Shown here: positions 1-11,948 of the stretch, one piece after another
Layout of the letters: each line of letters begins with the position of its first letter
Numbering within the stretch: the first letter of the stretch is position 1
Assembly (NCBI RefSeq): GCF_900019265.1
Contig: NZ_CYGX02000009.1
Coordinates: forward strand, 124,001 to 188,000
Reading direction: 5' to 3'
Source of the DNA: Paraburkholderia ribeironis
GTDB lineage: Bacteria; Pseudomonadota; Gammaproteobacteria; Burkholderiales; Burkholderiaceae
DNA length: 64,000 nucleotides
Notes under the pieces: model-generated
Database searches by the model: none
The model's input: the letters and a program-made list of their open reading frames with translations, nothing else
Told to the model about the DNA's origin: nothing
Program-made: the position numbers and the translations under genes

Positions 1-281
1 TTGAATACCGTGCGAAAGCCGGTGTCGCCGCCGGTGTATGCGACCCCCAACTGATCCGCCAGACGCGCCACCAAGACAATCATTCTACCAAGCAGCGGCG
101 CATCGCTTTCAGTGCAATTCGACAGCGTGGCGATGTGCTTGCGCGGAATCACCAGAATGTGCGTTTGCGCCGCCGGACGGATATCGCGAAACGCGACAAA
201 CTCTTCGTCTTCATGGACTTTGGTCGACGGGATTTCGCCGGCGGCGATCTTGCAGAAAAGGCAGTTCGGATCGTGACTCAT
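1..281 (-). CDS. HIT family hydrolase (HinT-like), 3' end cut by window edge
   Basis: The minus-strand reading starts at ATG 281 and runs off the window at base 1 with no stop, giving 93 residues. It opens MSHDPNCLFCKIAAGEIPS and contains HILVIPRKHI, the usual N-terminal half of HIT proteins, which hydrolyse nucleoside phosphoramidates and related nucleotides in the cytoplasm. The CxxC pair near the start is a common zinc-site remnant in this family. The catalytic HxHxH motif lies beyond the edge and cannot be checked. It is the last gene visible in the long his-containing run; the 83 bp before it (282-364) show no terminator. Family assignment is secure; the exact substrate is not known. Confidence 0.85.
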   Translation of the reverse strand, partial: MSHDPNCLFCKIAAGEIPSTKVHEDEEFVAFRDIRPAAQTHILVIPRKHIATLSNCTESDAPLLGRMIVLVARLADQLGVAYTGGDTGFRTVF

Positions 282-364
282 CGTATTCCTGACGCGATAT
301 GACTGGAGCGCGAAGGCTGGCGTGCCGAAATTCGAACTGGACCCGATAAATGGGCCGCCGGCAT

Positions 365-760
365 TCAGACCCAGCCACGCGGATTCGCAAGCGGCTTGTT
401 ATCGTACAGATACAGCCAACCTTTGATAATACGGTACAACATCCAGATACTGACGGCCCAGAGCACCGGAATGCCGATCACCACGAGCAGCAGCAGGGCG
501 CCGATCGCATAACCGAGCAGGCCTAGCCAGAACGTGCGGATCTGCCACTCGAAATGGGCTTCGTACGGCGTGCCAGCCACATCCGGCCGCTTGATGTAGT
601 TGATGATGATCGCGATCACAATCGTCAGCCCGCCGGTCAGCCAGTGGACCGCATACAGTCCGTACAGCACGTGTGTCAGCGTGCGCAGGCTGCGCTCGCG
701 CTCAGGCTCCATGGCATTGCGATAAACCGGCGGCGGATAGCTTCCTTGCGACTGTTCCAT
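365..760 (-). CDS. Small membrane protein, DUF4870-like
   Basis: A 131-residue protein with a Pro/Tyr-rich cytoplasmic N-terminus of about 25 residues and three hydrophobic segments (about 30-55, 73-95 and 95-115). The pattern LTHVLYGLYAVHWLTGG, a polar stretch around IKRPDVAGTPYEAHF, then a long hydrophobic helix matches small DUF4870-type inner-membrane proteins. No catalytic residues are visible and the function is unknown. It starts 90 bp after hisE in the same direction, so it is probably cotranscribed with the his genes, although nothing in the sequence links it to histidine. Start ATG 760 is the only sensible one. Confidence 0.75.
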   Translation of the reverse strand: MEQSQGSYPPPVYRNAMEPERERSLRTLTHVLYGLYAVHWLTGGLTIVIAIIINYIKRPDVAGTPYEAHFEWQIRTFWLGLLGYAIGALLLLVVIGIPVLWAVSIWMLYRIIKGWLYLYDNKPLANPRGWV

Positions 761-850
761 GCTTGCGTCCTCCCGAAGATGCCCTGAAATGCGCTGAGAT
801 GCGCTCGGTGCAACATTGGCGCCGGAGCCGGCTACTTCAAGCCGGGCCGA

Positions 851-1246
851 TCAATCGCCGTTCTGCTCGCGCTCGCGGCTCTTGCGCAGCGCCTTTTCCT
901 CGATGCCCGACAAGCCTTCGCGGCGCTCGAGTTCAGCGAGCACATCCGCCGGGTTCAGATCGAAGTGCGACAGCATCACAAGGCAGTGAAACCACAGGTC
1001 CGCCACCTCGCCGACCAGCGCCTTCGGCGCGCCGCCGTGGCGCGCATCCTTGGCGGCTAGCACGACTTCGGTGGCTTCTTCGCCGATTTTCTTCAGCACC
1101 GCGTCATCGCCCTTGTTGAACAGGCGCGACACATAGGAGATGTCCGGATCACCGCCCTTGCGGCTGTCGATGATCGCGGCGAGGCGCATTAGCGTGTCGG
1201 TCGTGGACGTGACAGTGGACGACGTGATTTGCGTGGATTGCGTCAT
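851..1246 (-). CDS. hisE: Phosphoribosyl-ATP pyrophosphatase
   Basis: HisE removes pyrophosphate from phosphoribosyl-ATP, the second step of histidine synthesis. The 131-residue product has the alpha-helical core with [15 protein letters not shown] and [13 protein letters not shown], where the Glu and Asp residues bind magnesium. The frame stays open upstream to 1408, but ATG 1246 is chosen because it forms an ATGA overlap with the hisI stop and gives the normal family length. The first 25 or so residues are rich in Ser and Thr and precede the conserved domain. It is the last his gene of the operon; E. coli fuses the hisI and hisE activities, whereas here they are separate. Confidence 0.95.
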   Translation of the reverse strand: MTQSTQITSSTVTSTTDTLMRLAAIIDSRKGGDPDISYVSRLFNKGDDAVLKKIGEEATEVVLAAKDARHGGAPKALVGEVADLWFHCLVMLSHFDLNPADVLAELERREGLSGIEEKALRKSREREQNGD

Positions 1247-1653
1247 TTGTAGATATGTTCGGGGTCTTTCAGCACGGGATCGACGGCTTGCCAGTCGCCA
1301 TCTTCCGCCGAGCCTTCGAATTTCTGGAAGAAGCAGGAATGGCGGCCCGTGTGGCAGGCGATACCCGACACCTGCTCCACTTTCAGCAGCACGACGTCTT
1401 CGTCGCAATCGAGCCGCACTTCATGCACATGCTGCACGTGGCCCGACTCCTCGCCCTTGAACCACAGACGCTGACGCGAGCGCGAAAAATACACCGCCCG
1501 GCCGGTCTCGACGGTCTTTGCCAACGCCTCGCGGTTCATCCATGCGAACATCAGCACGTCGTTGGTCGACGCTTCCTGCGCGATCACTGGCACGAGGCCG
1601 TTCGCGTCCCACTTGACCTTGTCGAGCCAATTCACTGCCGAGGGATTCACCAC
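1243..1653 (-). CDS. hisI: Phosphoribosyl-AMP cyclohydrolase
   Basis: HisI opens the purine ring of phosphoribosyl-AMP, the third step of histidine synthesis. The 136 residues include [15 protein letters not shown], holding the magnesium-site acidic residues, and [12 protein letters not shown] with the zinc cysteines. The start is GTG at 1653, directly followed by a second GTG at 1650; either could be used. It begins 1 bp after the hisF stop and its own stop overlaps the hisE start (ATGA), so translation is probably coupled along hisF-hisI-hisE. Confidence 0.95.
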   Translation of the reverse strand: MVNPSAVNWLDKVKWDANGLVPVIAQEASTNDVLMFAWMNREALAKTVETGRAVYFSRSRQRLWFKGEESGHVQHVHEVRLDCDEDVVLLKVEQVSGIACHTGRHSCFFQKFEGSAEDGDWQAVDPVLKDPEHIYK

Positions 1654-1654
1654 G

Positions 1655-2428
1655 TCACAACCTCACCGAAATGCCCTGATCGGCCATGAAGCGCTTGGCC
1701 TCGCCGACCGTGTGTTCGCCATAGTGGAAGATGCTCGCGGCGAGCACCGCGTCCGCGTGACCGTTCTTGATGCCGTCGGCCAGATGCTGCAGGTTGCCCA
1801 CGCCGCCCGATGCGATCACCGGCACCGGCACCGCGTCCGACACCGCACGCGTGAGCGCGATGTCGAAACCGCTCTTGGTGCCGTCGCGGTCCATGCTGGT
1901 CAGCAGGATTTCGCCCGCGCCGAGTTCGGCCATCTTGCGCGCCCACTCGACCGCATCGAGGCCGGTGCCCTTGCGCCCGCCGTGTGTGAACACTTCCCAG
2001 CGCGGCGTTTCGCCGTCCGCCGAAACCCGTTTCGCGTCGATCGCGACGACGATGCACTGTGAGCCGTATTTGTCGGTTGCGTCTTTCACGAGCTGCGGAT
2101 TCGCCACCGCCGACGAGTTCATGCTGATCTTGTCCGCGCCCGCATTCAGCAGGCGCCGCACGTCTTCGACGGCGCGCACGCCGCCGCCGACCGTCAGCGG
2201 AATGAACACCTGGGAGGCGACCGCCTCGATGATCGGCAGGATCAGGTCGCGCTGGTCGGAGGTGGCGGTGATGTCGAGGAAGGTGAGTTCGTCGGCGCCC
2301 TGGTCGTCGTAACGGCGCGCGATTTCGACCGGGTCGCCGGCATCGCGCAGTTCGACGAAGTTGACGCCCTTGACCACGCGGCCAGCCGTGACGTCGAGAC
2401 AGGGGATGATGCGTTTAGCTAGAGCCAT
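1655..2428 (-). CDS. hisF: Imidazole glycerol phosphate synthase, cyclase subunit
   Basis: HisF joins ammonia from HisH with PRFAR to give imidazole glycerol phosphate and AICAR. The 257-residue TIM barrel begins [13 protein letters not shown]; Asp12 is the general acid/base and the second catalytic Asp lies in [12 protein letters not shown] at about residue 130. [10 protein letters not shown] and ASGGVGNL are the phosphate-binding loops. ATG 2428 is taken as start although the frame is open to 2761, because the protein family begins at this motif. The 209 bp back to hisA (2429-2637) hold no gene. Confidence 0.97.
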   Translation of the reverse strand: MALAKRIIPCLDVTAGRVVKGVNFVELRDAGDPVEIARRYDDQGADELTFLDITATSDQRDLILPIIEAVASQVFIPLTVGGGVRAVEDVRRLLNAGADKISMNSSAVANPQLVKDATDKYGSQCIVVAIDAKRVSADGETPRWEVFTHGGRKGTGLDAVEWARKMAELGAGEILLTSMDRDGTKSGFDIALTRAVSDAVPVPVIASGGVGNLQHLADGIKNGHADAVLAASIFHYGEHTVGEAKRFMADQGISVRL

Positions 2429-2637
2429 GATCTTGCAATTCTGCCAATACCGCTGATGAGGCCGCTCGCCTGAGGCTCGCGGCACAGTGCCTGCACAACC
2501 GCCGGCCGCGTCGCGCCGCGAGTGAAGTCGCGGCGAGGCGGCTCGATACGTTGTCGGAGCGAAAGCGCCGCGCCGGCTTTGGACGCAGCAGCGATCCGTC
2601 CGCCGCGACGCCCCACGTGCGGGCCCGAAAACAAGCT

Positions 2638-3390
2638 TTAAGCGTCGTCCGATTCGCGCAGCCGGTCGGCGAGCGTCTGCGCGGCCGCGAAGTCCAGGTC
2701 GCCCGAGTAAATCGCCCGGCCGCAAATCACGCCTTCGATGCCCTCGTCTTCGACTTCGCACAGCGATTCGATATCCGCGAGGTTCGACAGACCGCCGCTT
2801 GCGATCACCGGAATCTTCACCGCACGCGCGAGGCGCACCGTCGCTTCGATGTTGATGCCCTGCAGCATGCCGTCGCGACCGATGTCGGTGTAGATGATCG
2901 ATTCGCAGCCGTAGTCCTCGAACTTGCGCGCCAGATCGGCCACTTCATGGCCGGTCAGCTTGCTCCAGCCGTCGGTGGCGACCTTGCCGTCTTTCGCATC
3001 CAGCCCGACGATGATATGGCCGCCGAACGCCGTGCACGCATCCTGCAAAAAGCCCGGATTCTTCACCGCCGCCGTGCCGATGATCACGAAGGACAGGCCG
3101 TCGTCCAGATAGCGCTCGATCGTGTTCAGGTCGCGAATGCCGCCGCCCAGTTGCACCGGAATCTGGCCGCCCACTTCGTCGATGATCGCCCGAATCGCGT
3201 CGCCGTTTTTCGGCTTGCCGGCGAACGCGCCATTCAGGTCGACGAGATGCAGACGGCGGGCTCCGCGCTCGACCCAATGTCGGGCCATCGCCGCCGGTTC
3301 CTCGGAAAATATCGTCGCCTGGTCCATATCGCCTTGTTTGAGGCGTACACACTGACCGTCTTTCAGGTCGATGGCGGGAATCAGCAGCAT
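2638..3390 (-). CDS. hisA: 1-(5-phosphoribosyl)-5-[(5-phosphoribosylamino)methylideneamino]imidazole-4-carboxamide isomerase
   Basis: HisA performs the Amadori rearrangement of ProFAR to PRFAR, the substrate of HisF/HisH. The 250-residue TIM barrel starts [12 protein letters not shown] with catalytic Asp8, and the second catalytic Asp is in [10 protein letters not shown]. Phosphate loops are LGGGIRD and ASGGLSNL. It lies between hisH (214 bp upstream) and hisF (209 bp downstream), the normal operon position. The two gaps are longer than elsewhere in the run and contain nothing recognisable. Confidence 0.97.
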   Translation of the reverse strand: MLLIPAIDLKDGQCVRLKQGDMDQATIFSEEPAAMARHWVERGARRLHLVDLNGAFAGKPKNGDAIRAIIDEVGGQIPVQLGGGIRDLNTIERYLDDGLSFVIIGTAAVKNPGFLQDACTAFGGHIIVGLDAKDGKVATDGWSKLTGHEVADLARKFEDYGCESIIYTDIGRDGMLQGINIEATVRLARAVKIPVIASGGLSNLADIESLCEVEDEGIEGVICGRAIYSGDLDFAAAQTLADRLRESDDA

Positions 3391-3604
3391 AGCAATCGGG
3401 TGTTGTCTGGGAGTGGGTTGAAGGTCGGCGGCAACGGCTGGTGGGCCAGCCCGCCCGGACGCCGTTTCGCTAGTTTAGTACAAGTCTTTCGACGTCCTTG
3501 CCGAGCGCCGTATGGAAGCGAAATCACGGTGTCGCGGTGGTGGCGCGCGGCGAACCTCCCGCTGATGGCGAGACCGCGCACTGCAACGGGATGAAGCAAG
3601 GCGC

Positions 3605-4246
3605 TCACGGGTTCCAGTGCACGAAGTTGCGATACACGCGCAGACCCGCCTCGGCGCTCTTTTCCGGGTGGAATTGGGTGGCAAAGATGTTATCCCGCGC
3701 CACCGCTGAGGTAAAGGGCACGCCATACACCGTTTCACCCGCCGTATGCGCGGCATTGTCCGGCACCACGTAATAACTGTGCACGAAATAAAAGAATGCG
3801 TTGTCGGCCACGTCGTCCCACAGCGGATGCGGCTGCGCCTGACGTACGCGATTCCAGCCCATTTGCGGGACCTTGAAGCGCGAGCCGTCGTCCTGCAGCT
3901 GGCCTTCGAGGTCAAAGCGCAGCACCTTGCCGGGCAACAGACCAAGACCCGGCGTGCCGCCCTCGGCGCTCCAATCGAACAGCATCTGCTCGCCGACGCA
4001 CACGCCCATCAGCGGCTTGCTGCGCGACGCCTCGATGACCGCTTCCTGCAGGCCGGACTCGGCGAGGCTGCGCATGCAGTCGGGCATCGCGCCCTGGCCG
4101 GGCAGCACCACGCGGTCGGCCGCGCGGATCGCTTCCGGCCGGTCGACGATCGCCACGTCCGCTTCTGGCGCAGCCTTGCGCAATGCCTGGGCAACCGAGC
4201 GCAGGTTGCCCATTCCATAATCCACAATCGCTATCGAAGTTTTCAT
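3605..4246 (-). CDS. hisH: Imidazole glycerol phosphate synthase, glutaminase subunit
   Basis: HisH hydrolyses glutamine and passes ammonia to HisF. The 213 residues form a class I glutamine amidotransferase with the nucleophile in [10 protein letters not shown] (Cys83) and the His193/Glu195 pair in [10 protein letters not shown]. It starts [15 protein letters not shown] at ATG 4246. The start codon overlaps the stop of an open frame that fills the hisB-hisH gap (ATGA), an arrangement usual for coupled genes. Confidence 0.97.
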   Translation of the reverse strand: MKTSIAIVDYGMGNLRSVAQALRKAAPEADVAIVDRPEAIRAADRVVLPGQGAMPDCMRSLAESGLQEAVIEASRSKPLMGVCVGEQMLFDWSAEGGTPGLGLLPGKVLRFDLEGQLQDDGSRFKVPQMGWNRVRQAQPHPLWDDVADNAFFYFVHSYYVVPDNAAHTAGETVYGVPFTSAVARDNIFATQFHPEKSAEAGLRVYRNFVHWNP

Positions 4247-4360
4247 TTCAAGTTTGGCAGCAATGCCTTCAGTCCATCGACGCTGGGTTCCAGCGCCGAC
4301 AGCACACGCGCGAGATGGTCTTCTATCCGGTCAATCAGTTGCCTGGCACGGACGAACGGC
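4243..4360 (-). other. Open frame filling the hisB-hisH gap, possible relic of a lost gene
   Basis: Between the hisB stop (4361) and the hisH start (4246), one minus frame stays open and ends [12 protein letters not shown] with a TGA at 4243-4245 that overlaps the hisH ATG. The visible piece is about 39 codons and has no clear start or ribosome site of its own. From memory, related genomes carry a small membrane-protein gene at this place, so this may be its decayed 3' end; that is inference. It could equally be plain spacer with a chance open frame. Confidence 0.25.
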
Positions 4361-4948
4361 TTAGAGGCTGCCCTTGGTCGACGGAATCTGCCCTGCTGCG
4401 CGTTCGTCCATTTCAGTGGCCATGCGCAACGCACGCCCGAATGCCTTGAACACCGTTTCCATCTGATGGTGAGCGTTCAGACCGCGCAGGTTGTCGACGT
4501 GCAGCGTGACGCCGGCGTGATTCACGAAGCCGCGGAAAAACTCGATCGACAGATCGACGTCGAAGGTGCCGATGCGCGCGCGCGTGAACGGCACATGAAA
4601 TTCGAGGCCCGGACGGCCGGAGAAATCGATCACGACACGCGACAGCGCTTCGTCGAGCGGCACATAGGAATGACCGTAACGGCGAATCCCCTTGCGATCG
4701 CCGATCGCCTTCGCGACGGCCTGACCCAGCGTGATACCGGTGTCTTCGACCGTGTGGTGGTCGTCGATATGCAGGTCGCCATGCGCTTCGATCTCGAGGT
4801 CGAACAGGCCGTGTCGTGCGATCTGGTCGAGCATGTGGTCCAGAAACGGCACACCGGTGGCCAGTTTCTGCTGGCCGGTGCCGTCCAGATTGATCTTCAC
4901 ACGGATCTGCGTTTCGCTGGTGTTGCGAACGACTTCCGCAAGGCGCAT
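4361..4948 (-). CDS. hisB: Imidazoleglycerol-phosphate dehydratase
   Basis: HisB dehydrates imidazole glycerol phosphate to imidazole acetol phosphate. The protein is the 195-residue monofunctional form, without the histidinol-phosphatase domain of the E. coli fusion. Metal-binding motifs [26 protein letters not shown] and VPLDEALSR are present. Start ATG 4948 gives [15 protein letters not shown], the usual N-terminus. It follows hisC by 62 bp and is in the same transcript by position. Histidinol phosphatase is not encoded in the window. Confidence 0.97.
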   Translation of the reverse strand: MRLAEVVRNTSETQIRVKINLDGTGQQKLATGVPFLDHMLDQIARHGLFDLEIEAHGDLHIDDHHTVEDTGITLGQAVAKAIGDRKGIRRYGHSYVPLDEALSRVVIDFSGRPGLEFHVPFTRARIGTFDVDLSIEFFRGFVNHAGVTLHVDNLRGLNAHHQMETVFKAFGRALRMATEMDERAAGQIPSTKGSL

Positions 4949-5010
4949 GGTAATTCCTCGAATCTAGCTAGAAAGCGATAGTAGTGTGGGATGGGGAAAC
5001 GGCAGGCCGT

Positions 5011-6081
5011 TCAGATCAGCACGAGTTTCAGTGCGGCGAGCAATTGAGCGTTTTCTTCCGGCGAACCGATGGTCAAACGCACGCAATTGGCCAGCAATGG
5101 ATGCATTTTACTCACGTTTTTGATCAGAACCCGAGCCGCAAGCAGCGTTTCGAACATGACGGACGCATCGGGCACTCGCACCAGCAGGAAGTTGCCCGCG
5201 CTTGGGAACACTTCGGCGCCCGGCAACGAGGCCACCGCCTGCGCGAGTTTCGTGCGCTCTTCGCGCAGTTGGGCGGCTTGGGCGTCAAGCACGTCGACGT
5301 GGTCGAGCAGGAAATCGGCAGCGGCCTGCGTGAGCACGTTGGTGTTGTATGGCGGCCGCACTTTGTCAAATTCGGTCAGCCACGCGGGCTTGCCGACCAG
5401 ATAGCCGAGGCGGATACCGGCCAGGCCGAGCTTGGATACCGTACGCATCACGACGACGTTGTCGAACGCATCGGCGCGTGGCAGCCAGCTTTGCTGCGCG
5501 AACGGCTGGTACGCCTCGTCGATCACCACGAGGCTTTTGGTCGCCGCAGCGATGATGCGCTCCATGTCGGCGGCGTCGAACAGCGTGCCGGTCGGGTTGT
5601 TCGGATACGCGAGATAGACGATCGCCGGCTCATGCTCGGCAATCGCCGCCAGCATCGCTTCGGTGTCGAGCGTGAAATCGGCCTTCAACGGCACGCCGAC
5701 GAATTCGAGATTTGCAAGCTGCGCCGACATCTGATACATGACGAAGCCCGGCACCGGCGCGAGTACCTTGGCGCCCGGCTTCGCGCACGCGACCGACATC
5801 AGGCTGATGATTTCATCCGAGCCGTTGCCGAGCAGCACGTCGCAGCCAGCCGGCACACCCATCACACGCTTGATCTTTTCGATCAACGCCTCCGGGCGCG
5901 GCGCCGGGTAGCGGTTCAGCGCGACTCCGGCCAGGTGCTCGCCGAGCTGCGCGGCCAGTGTCGGGGGCAGCGGAAATGGGTTTTCCATCGCATCGAGCTT
6001 GATGAAGCCCGTGGCGTCCGGAACCGGATAGCTCGTCATTGCGAGGACGTCGCGGCGGATGATGTCTTGAGGTGTCGTCAT
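5011..6081 (-). CDS. hisC: Histidinol-phosphate aminotransferase
   Basis: HisC transfers an amino group from glutamate to imidazole acetol phosphate using PLP. The 356 residues show the class I/II aminotransferase fold: [10 protein letters not shown], the NPNNPTG-like [19 protein letters not shown] and the PLP lysine in [14 protein letters not shown]. Start ATG 6081 gives [15 protein letters not shown]. Burkholderiaceae usually carry a second hisC elsewhere; this is the operon copy. Confidence 0.97.
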   Translation of the reverse strand: MTTPQDIIRRDVLAMTSYPVPDATGFIKLDAMENPFPLPPTLAAQLGEHLAGVALNRYPAPRPEALIEKIKRVMGVPAGCDVLLGNGSDEIISLMSVACAKPGAKVLAPVPGFVMYQMSAQLANLEFVGVPLKADFTLDTEAMLAAIAEHEPAIVYLAYPNNPTGTLFDAADMERIIAAATKSLVVIDEAYQPFAQQSWLPRADAFDNVVVMRTVSKLGLAGIRLGYLVGKPAWLTEFDKVRPPYNTNVLTQAAADFLLDHVDVLDAQAAQLREERTKLAQAVASLPGAEVFPSAGNFLLVRVPDASVMFETLLAARVLIKNVSKMHPLLANCVRLTIGSPEENAQLLAALKLVLI

Positions 6082-6296
6082 AGCGTCTGGGGACCGGGCC
6101 GTGGGGAAAGATGCCGGCCTGGCATCGGCGGCACACGGGCCGCTCTGGTTCGTCTGTGTTGTCGTTATTGAACGGGCAAGCTCGCGGGCAGGCTCGCGCG
6201 ATCCGTCGCCGGAACCGCGGCGCTTCGCAGATCATCGGTTCGATGCCTGCGTTGCCGCGCGTCCGTATCGGGTTCGTGGCGCCTCGCGGCGCTAAG

Positions 6297-6329
6297 TTAC
6301 CGCTCAGTTGCCGCTCAGTTACCGCTCAG
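6297..6329. repeat. Three 11-bp tandem repeats between hisD and hisC
   Basis: Three near-perfect copies of TTACCGCTCAG (the middle one reads TTGCCGCTCAG) end 5 bp short of the hisD stop codon, in the 253-bp hisD-hisC gap. The rest of the gap has no gene. No known function; it may be replication slippage in intergenic DNA. Confidence 0.8.
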
Positions 6330-6334
6330 TTGCA

Positions 6335-7660
6335 TTAGCCGTTGTTCTGCCGCATCCGGTATTCGGCGCTGCGGGCGTGCGCCTGCAGACCTTCGCCGTA
6401 CGCGAGTTCCGCTGCAATCTCGCCGAGCGTCTGCGCGCCTTCCGCGCTGACCTCGATCACGCTGGAGCGCTTGAAAAAATCATAGACGCCCAGCGGCGAC
6501 GAGAACCGTGCGGTACGTGATGTAGGCAGCACGTGATTCGGTCCCGCGCAGTAGTCGCCCAGGCTCTCGCTGGTATAGCGGCCGAGGAAGATCGCGCCTG
6601 CATGGCGGATCAGCTGGCCCCACTGATGCGGCTCCAGCGCGGAGATTTCGAGGTGCTCCGGGGCGATGTCGTTGGCGATCGCGCAGGCTTCTGCCATGTC
6701 GCGCACCTTGATGAGCGCGCCGCGGCCTTCGAGCGACGCGCGGATCACGTCCTGACGCGGCATGGCCGGCAGCAATTCGTCGATCGCGTCCTGCACGCGG
6801 GCGATAAACGCGTCGTCCGGGCACAGCAGGATGGATTGCGCGAGTTCGTCGTGCTCGGCTTGCGAGAACAGGTCCATCGCAACCCAGCGCGGGTCGGTGG
6901 TGCCGTCGCACAGCACGAGGATTTCCGACGGCCCGGCAATCATGTCGATACCGACGGTGCCGAACACGCGGCGCTTGGCCGACGCGACATATGCGTTGCC
7001 GGGACCGCAGATCTTGTCGACCGCGGGCACGCTCTGCGTGCCGTAGGCCAGTGCGCCCACCGCCTGCGCGCCGCCGATCGTGAACACGCGATCCACGCCG
7101 CCCAGCAGCGCAGCCGCCAGCACCAGCGGGTTCTTCACGCCGTCCGGCGTGGGCACGACCATGACGATCTCGCGCACGCCGGCCACGCGCGCCGGAATCG
7201 CGTTCATCAGCACCGACGACGGATACGCCGCCTTGCCGCCCGGCACGTAGATGCCCGCGCGATCGAGCGGCGTGACCTTCTGGCCGAGCACGGTGCCGTC
7301 GGCCTCCGTGTACTGCCAGCTATGGCTGCCGCACTCGATCTTCTGCTTCTCGTGGTAGCCGCGCACACGCGCTGCCGCCGCTTCGAGCGACGCGCGGCGT
7401 TTCGGCTCGAGGCTTTCGAGCGCGGCTTCGAGTTCCGCCATCGGCAGCTCGAGCGCGGCGACACTCGACGCGTCGAGCCGGTCGAAGCGGTTCGTGTACT
7501 CGAGCACCGCCGCGTCGCCGCGCGCCTTCACGTCGTTCAGAATCTGCACGACCGAGCGCTCGATTGCTTCGTCTTCGCTCGCCTCGAACGCGAGCACCGC
7601 GTGCAGCGACTGTTGGAAGTCGGAAGCGGTGGAATCGAGTTTGCGAATCTTGATAGACAT
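6335..7660 (-). CDS. hisD: Histidinol dehydrogenase
   Basis: HisD oxidises L-histidinol to L-histidine in two NAD-dependent steps, the end of the pathway. The 441-residue product carries the family signature around [18 protein letters not shown] and [14 protein letters not shown], and the zinc-site residues in [13 protein letters not shown]. Start ATG 7660 gives [15 protein letters not shown]. It follows hisG by 52 bp. Length and motifs are full. Confidence 0.97.
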   Translation of the reverse strand: MSIKIRKLDSTASDFQQSLHAVLAFEASEDEAIERSVVQILNDVKARGDAAVLEYTNRFDRLDASSVAALELPMAELEAALESLEPKRRASLEAAAARVRGYHEKQKIECGSHSWQYTEADGTVLGQKVTPLDRAGIYVPGGKAAYPSSVLMNAIPARVAGVREIVMVVPTPDGVKNPLVLAAALLGGVDRVFTIGGAQAVGALAYGTQSVPAVDKICGPGNAYVASAKRRVFGTVGIDMIAGPSEILVLCDGTTDPRWVAMDLFSQAEHDELAQSILLCPDDAFIARVQDAIDELLPAMPRQDVIRASLEGRGALIKVRDMAEACAIANDIAPEHLEISALEPHQWGQLIRHAGAIFLGRYTSESLGDYCAGPNHVLPTSRTARFSSPLGVYDFFKRSSVIEVSAEGAQTLGEIAAELAYGEGLQAHARSAEYRMRQNNG

Positions 7661-7712
7661 ACGGGTATCCGTTTCGGTAAGGCGCGCTTTACAGCAGGAT
7701 CACATGACCCGT

Positions 7713-9781
<2,069 letters not shown>

Positions 9782-10021
9782 TTACGCGTTCTGCCATTCG
9801 GCGGGCGTCAGCGTCTTCATGCTGAGCGCGTGAATTTCTGCGCGCATGCGATCGCCGAGCGCCGCATACACGAGTTGATGGCGCTGGATCAGACGCTTGC
9901 CTTCGAAGCTCGGCGAGACGATGGTCGCAAAGAAATGCTGGCCGTCGCCTTCGACTTCGAGATGCTGGCAAGCGAGCCCAGCCGCGATGTATTGCTTGAC
10001 CTGTTCGGGAGTCGGCAACAT
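9782..10021 (-). CDS. BolA family protein (IbaG/YrbA-like)
   Basis: A 79-residue BolA-fold protein. It has the LEVEGDGQHFFATIVSPSFEGK core and QRHQLVYAALGDRMRAEIHALS helix with the conserved His used for iron-sulfur ligation together with monothiol glutaredoxins. The position directly upstream of murA matches ibaG (yrbA) in E. coli, where it also neighbours mla genes and murA. Inferred role: iron-sulfur trafficking or acid response. Start ATG 10021 lies 15 bp past the stop of the preceding permease gene. Confidence 0.9.
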   Translation of the reverse strand: MLPTPEQVKQYIAAGLACQHLEVEGDGQHFFATIVSPSFEGKRLIQRHQLVYAALGDRMRAEIHALSMKTLTPAEWQNA

Positions 10022-10036
10022 GAGAGAAGCTCCTGA

Positions 10037-10801
10037 TCAGTGGCGCAGTTTGTAGCCGGAAGCGAGCATGCGCATCGCCACCACGGCCAGCACCGCGAAG
10101 AAACCGGCGACGATCGCAAGGCTCGCGAGCGGATTGATATCCGACATCCCGAAGAAACCATAGCGAAAGCCGTCGATCATGTAGAAAAAAGGATTGAGCC
10201 GCGACACTTCGCGCCACACCGGCGGCAGCGTATGCGTCGAGTAGAACACGCCCGAGAGGAACGTGAGCGGCATGATCAAAAAGTTTTGAAACGCTGCAAG
10301 CTGATCGAATTTTTCGGCCCAGATGCCGGCGATCAAACCGAGCGTGCCGAGAATCGCCGCGCCGAAAAGCGCGAACAGAATGATGTAGAGCGGCGCGGTG
10401 AAGCTGACCGGCACGAACCAGATTGTCACGATGAACACGCCAAAGCCGACCGCGAGCCCACGCGCGACCGCGGCCAGCACATAGGCGCCGAACATCTCGT
10501 AGTGCGACAGCGGCGGCAGCAGCACGAACACCAGGTTGCCGGTGATCTTCGACTGGATCAGCGACGACGAACTGTTCGCGAACGCGTTCTGCAGCACGCT
10601 CATCATCACGAGACCCGGAATCAGGAAGCTCGTGTATTCGACGCCGGGATAGACCTGGACGTGGCCGCGCAACGCATGACCGAAAATGGTCAGATAGAGA
10701 AGCGCGGTGATGACCGGTGCCAGCACGGTCTGGAACGCCACCTTCCAGAAACGCAGGAGTTCCTTGTAAAACAGTGTGCTGAATCCACTGTAGCCGCTCA
10801 T
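10037..10801 (-). CDS. ABC-2 type transporter permease (YadH-like)
   Basis: A 254-residue integral membrane protein with about six hydrophobic helices and the ABC-2 permease pattern: LVMMSVLQNAFANSSSSL, FLSGVFYSTHTLPPVWRE and LNPFFYMIDGFRYGFFG. It forms an exporter with the ATPase encoded immediately upstream; the two genes overlap as ATGA at 10798-10801, which fixes the start despite a frame open to 11398. The pair resembles E. coli YadG/YadH. Substrate is unknown; the mla/murA setting suggests an envelope-related one, but that is inference. Confidence 0.92.
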   Translation of the reverse strand: MSGYSGFSTLFYKELLRFWKVAFQTVLAPVITALLYLTIFGHALRGHVQVYPGVEYTSFLIPGLVMMSVLQNAFANSSSSLIQSKITGNLVFVLLPPLSHYEMFGAYVLAAVARGLAVGFGVFIVTIWFVPVSFTAPLYIILFALFGAAILGTLGLIAGIWAEKFDQLAAFQNFLIMPLTFLSGVFYSTHTLPPVWREVSRLNPFFYMIDGFRYGFFGMSDINPLASLAIVAGFFAVLAVVAMRMLASGYKLRH

Positions 10802-11730
10802 GCAAGCCCCTCGATCACTTCCGGACCGTTCATCACCTGAACGAACACATCTTCGAGGTCGGCCTTGCGAACCTCGATCTCTTCGAATGTACAGCCCGCT
10901 GCGCGGCACTGCGCGAGGATCCGCTCGACGTCGTCGTAGCTCGTGAGACGCAGCAGATGCTGGCGGCCATTGCCGTTGCCCGCGCCGCTTTCCGCTTCGA
11001 GCGAGCGCAGTTCGGCGGGCAGCACGCCCTGCGCGAAGCGCACGAATAGCTGCATGCCGGCAAAGCGCTGCAGCAGCGCGCTGGTGCGCTCGAGCGCGAC
11101 CACCTCGCCACGCCGCAGCATGGCAATGCGGTCGCACAGCGACTCGGCTTCTTCCAGATAGTGCGTGGTCAGCACGATGGTGTGACCTTCGCGATTCAGG
11201 CGCGCAATGAACTTCCACAGCGTTTGACGCAGCTCGACATCGACGCCCGCGGTCGGCTCGTCGAGCACGATCACAGGCGGCCGGTGCACCAACGCCTGCG
11301 CGACCAGCACGCGGCGCTTCATGCCACCGGACAGCGCGCGCATGTTCGCGTCGGCTTTGTCGGTGAGGTCGAGATTGGCCATGATCTCGTCGATCCACGC
11401 GTCGTTGTTGCGCAGCCCGTAGTAGCCGGACTGGATGCGCAAGGTTTCGCGAACGGTGAAGAAAGGATCGAACACGAGTTCCTGCGGCACCACGCCGAGC
11501 GCGCGCCGCGCATCGCGGAAATCGCCGACGACGTCGTGGCCGCGCACCGCGATGCTGCCTTCATCGGCGCGAGCGAGACCGGCGAGGATGCTGATGAGCG
11601 TCGTCTTGCCCGCGCCGTTCGGACCGAGCAGTCCGAAGAACTCGCCTTCTTCGACCGTGAGGCTGACGCCCTTGAGCGCCTGCAAGTCCTTGTAGCGCTT
11701 TTTGACGTTACGAATTTCTATGGCTGGCAT
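10798..11730 (-). CDS. ABC transporter ATP-binding protein (YadG-like)
   Basis: A 310-residue ATPase with Walker A GPNGAGKTT (about 36-44), Q-loop VVPQELVFDPFFTV, signature LSGGMKRRV, Walker B VIVLDEPTAGVD and the switch His in TTHYLEEAE. The last 90 residues form a C-terminal accessory domain. It powers the permease encoded next, with which it overlaps. A TATAAT element on the minus strand at 11836-11841 suggests its own promoter after the mla genes. Confidence 0.93.
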   Translation of the reverse strand: MPAIEIRNVKKRYKDLQALKGVSLTVEEGEFFGLLGPNGAGKTTLISILAGLARADEGSIAVRGHDVVGDFRDARRALGVVPQELVFDPFFTVRETLRIQSGYYGLRNNDAWIDEIMANLDLTDKADANMRALSGGMKRRVLVAQALVHRPPVIVLDEPTAGVDVELRQTLWKFIARLNREGHTIVLTTHYLEEAESLCDRIAMLRRGEVVALERTSALLQRFAGMQLFVRFAQGVLPAELRSLEAESGAGNGNGRQHLLRLTSYDDVERILAQCRAAGCTFEEIEVRKADLEDVFVQVMNGPEVIEGLA

Positions 11731-11835
11731 GACTGTGGGCCGCGTACGCCGCGGCGCCTAAAGGAGCCCTGGAAGGGCGCACAAATGCTGGGAACAAGGC
11801 AATTGGGGCCGGTTAGCTGCCCCAAAAAACGTTTG

Positions 11836-11841
11836 ATTATA
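11836..11841 (-). promoter_or_regulatory. Candidate -10 box upstream of the YadG-like gene
   Basis: A perfect TATAAT on the minus strand, 106 bp upstream of the ATPase start, in the 249-bp gap after mlaB. No good -35 hexamer is seen at 16-18 bp, so this is a candidate only. A GC-rich inverted repeat followed by TTTTT lies just upstream of it (about 11848-11880, minus) and could end the mla transcript. Confidence 0.35.
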
Positions 11842-11948
11842 GGGCAAAAAGCAGCCGCCCCGACTCGGCCGGGGGGATTGGAAGTGACGCGATTGGAGCG
11901 TCAGCGTCGCGTTGGTACGAGCTTGTTGGATGGGATCGCTAACTCGCG

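Noticed and set aside
10037..11398. A 453-codon reading of the YadH-like permease
   Set aside because: The first 199 codons lie inside the ATPase gene in another frame. The real start is the ATG overlapping the ATPase stop at 10801.
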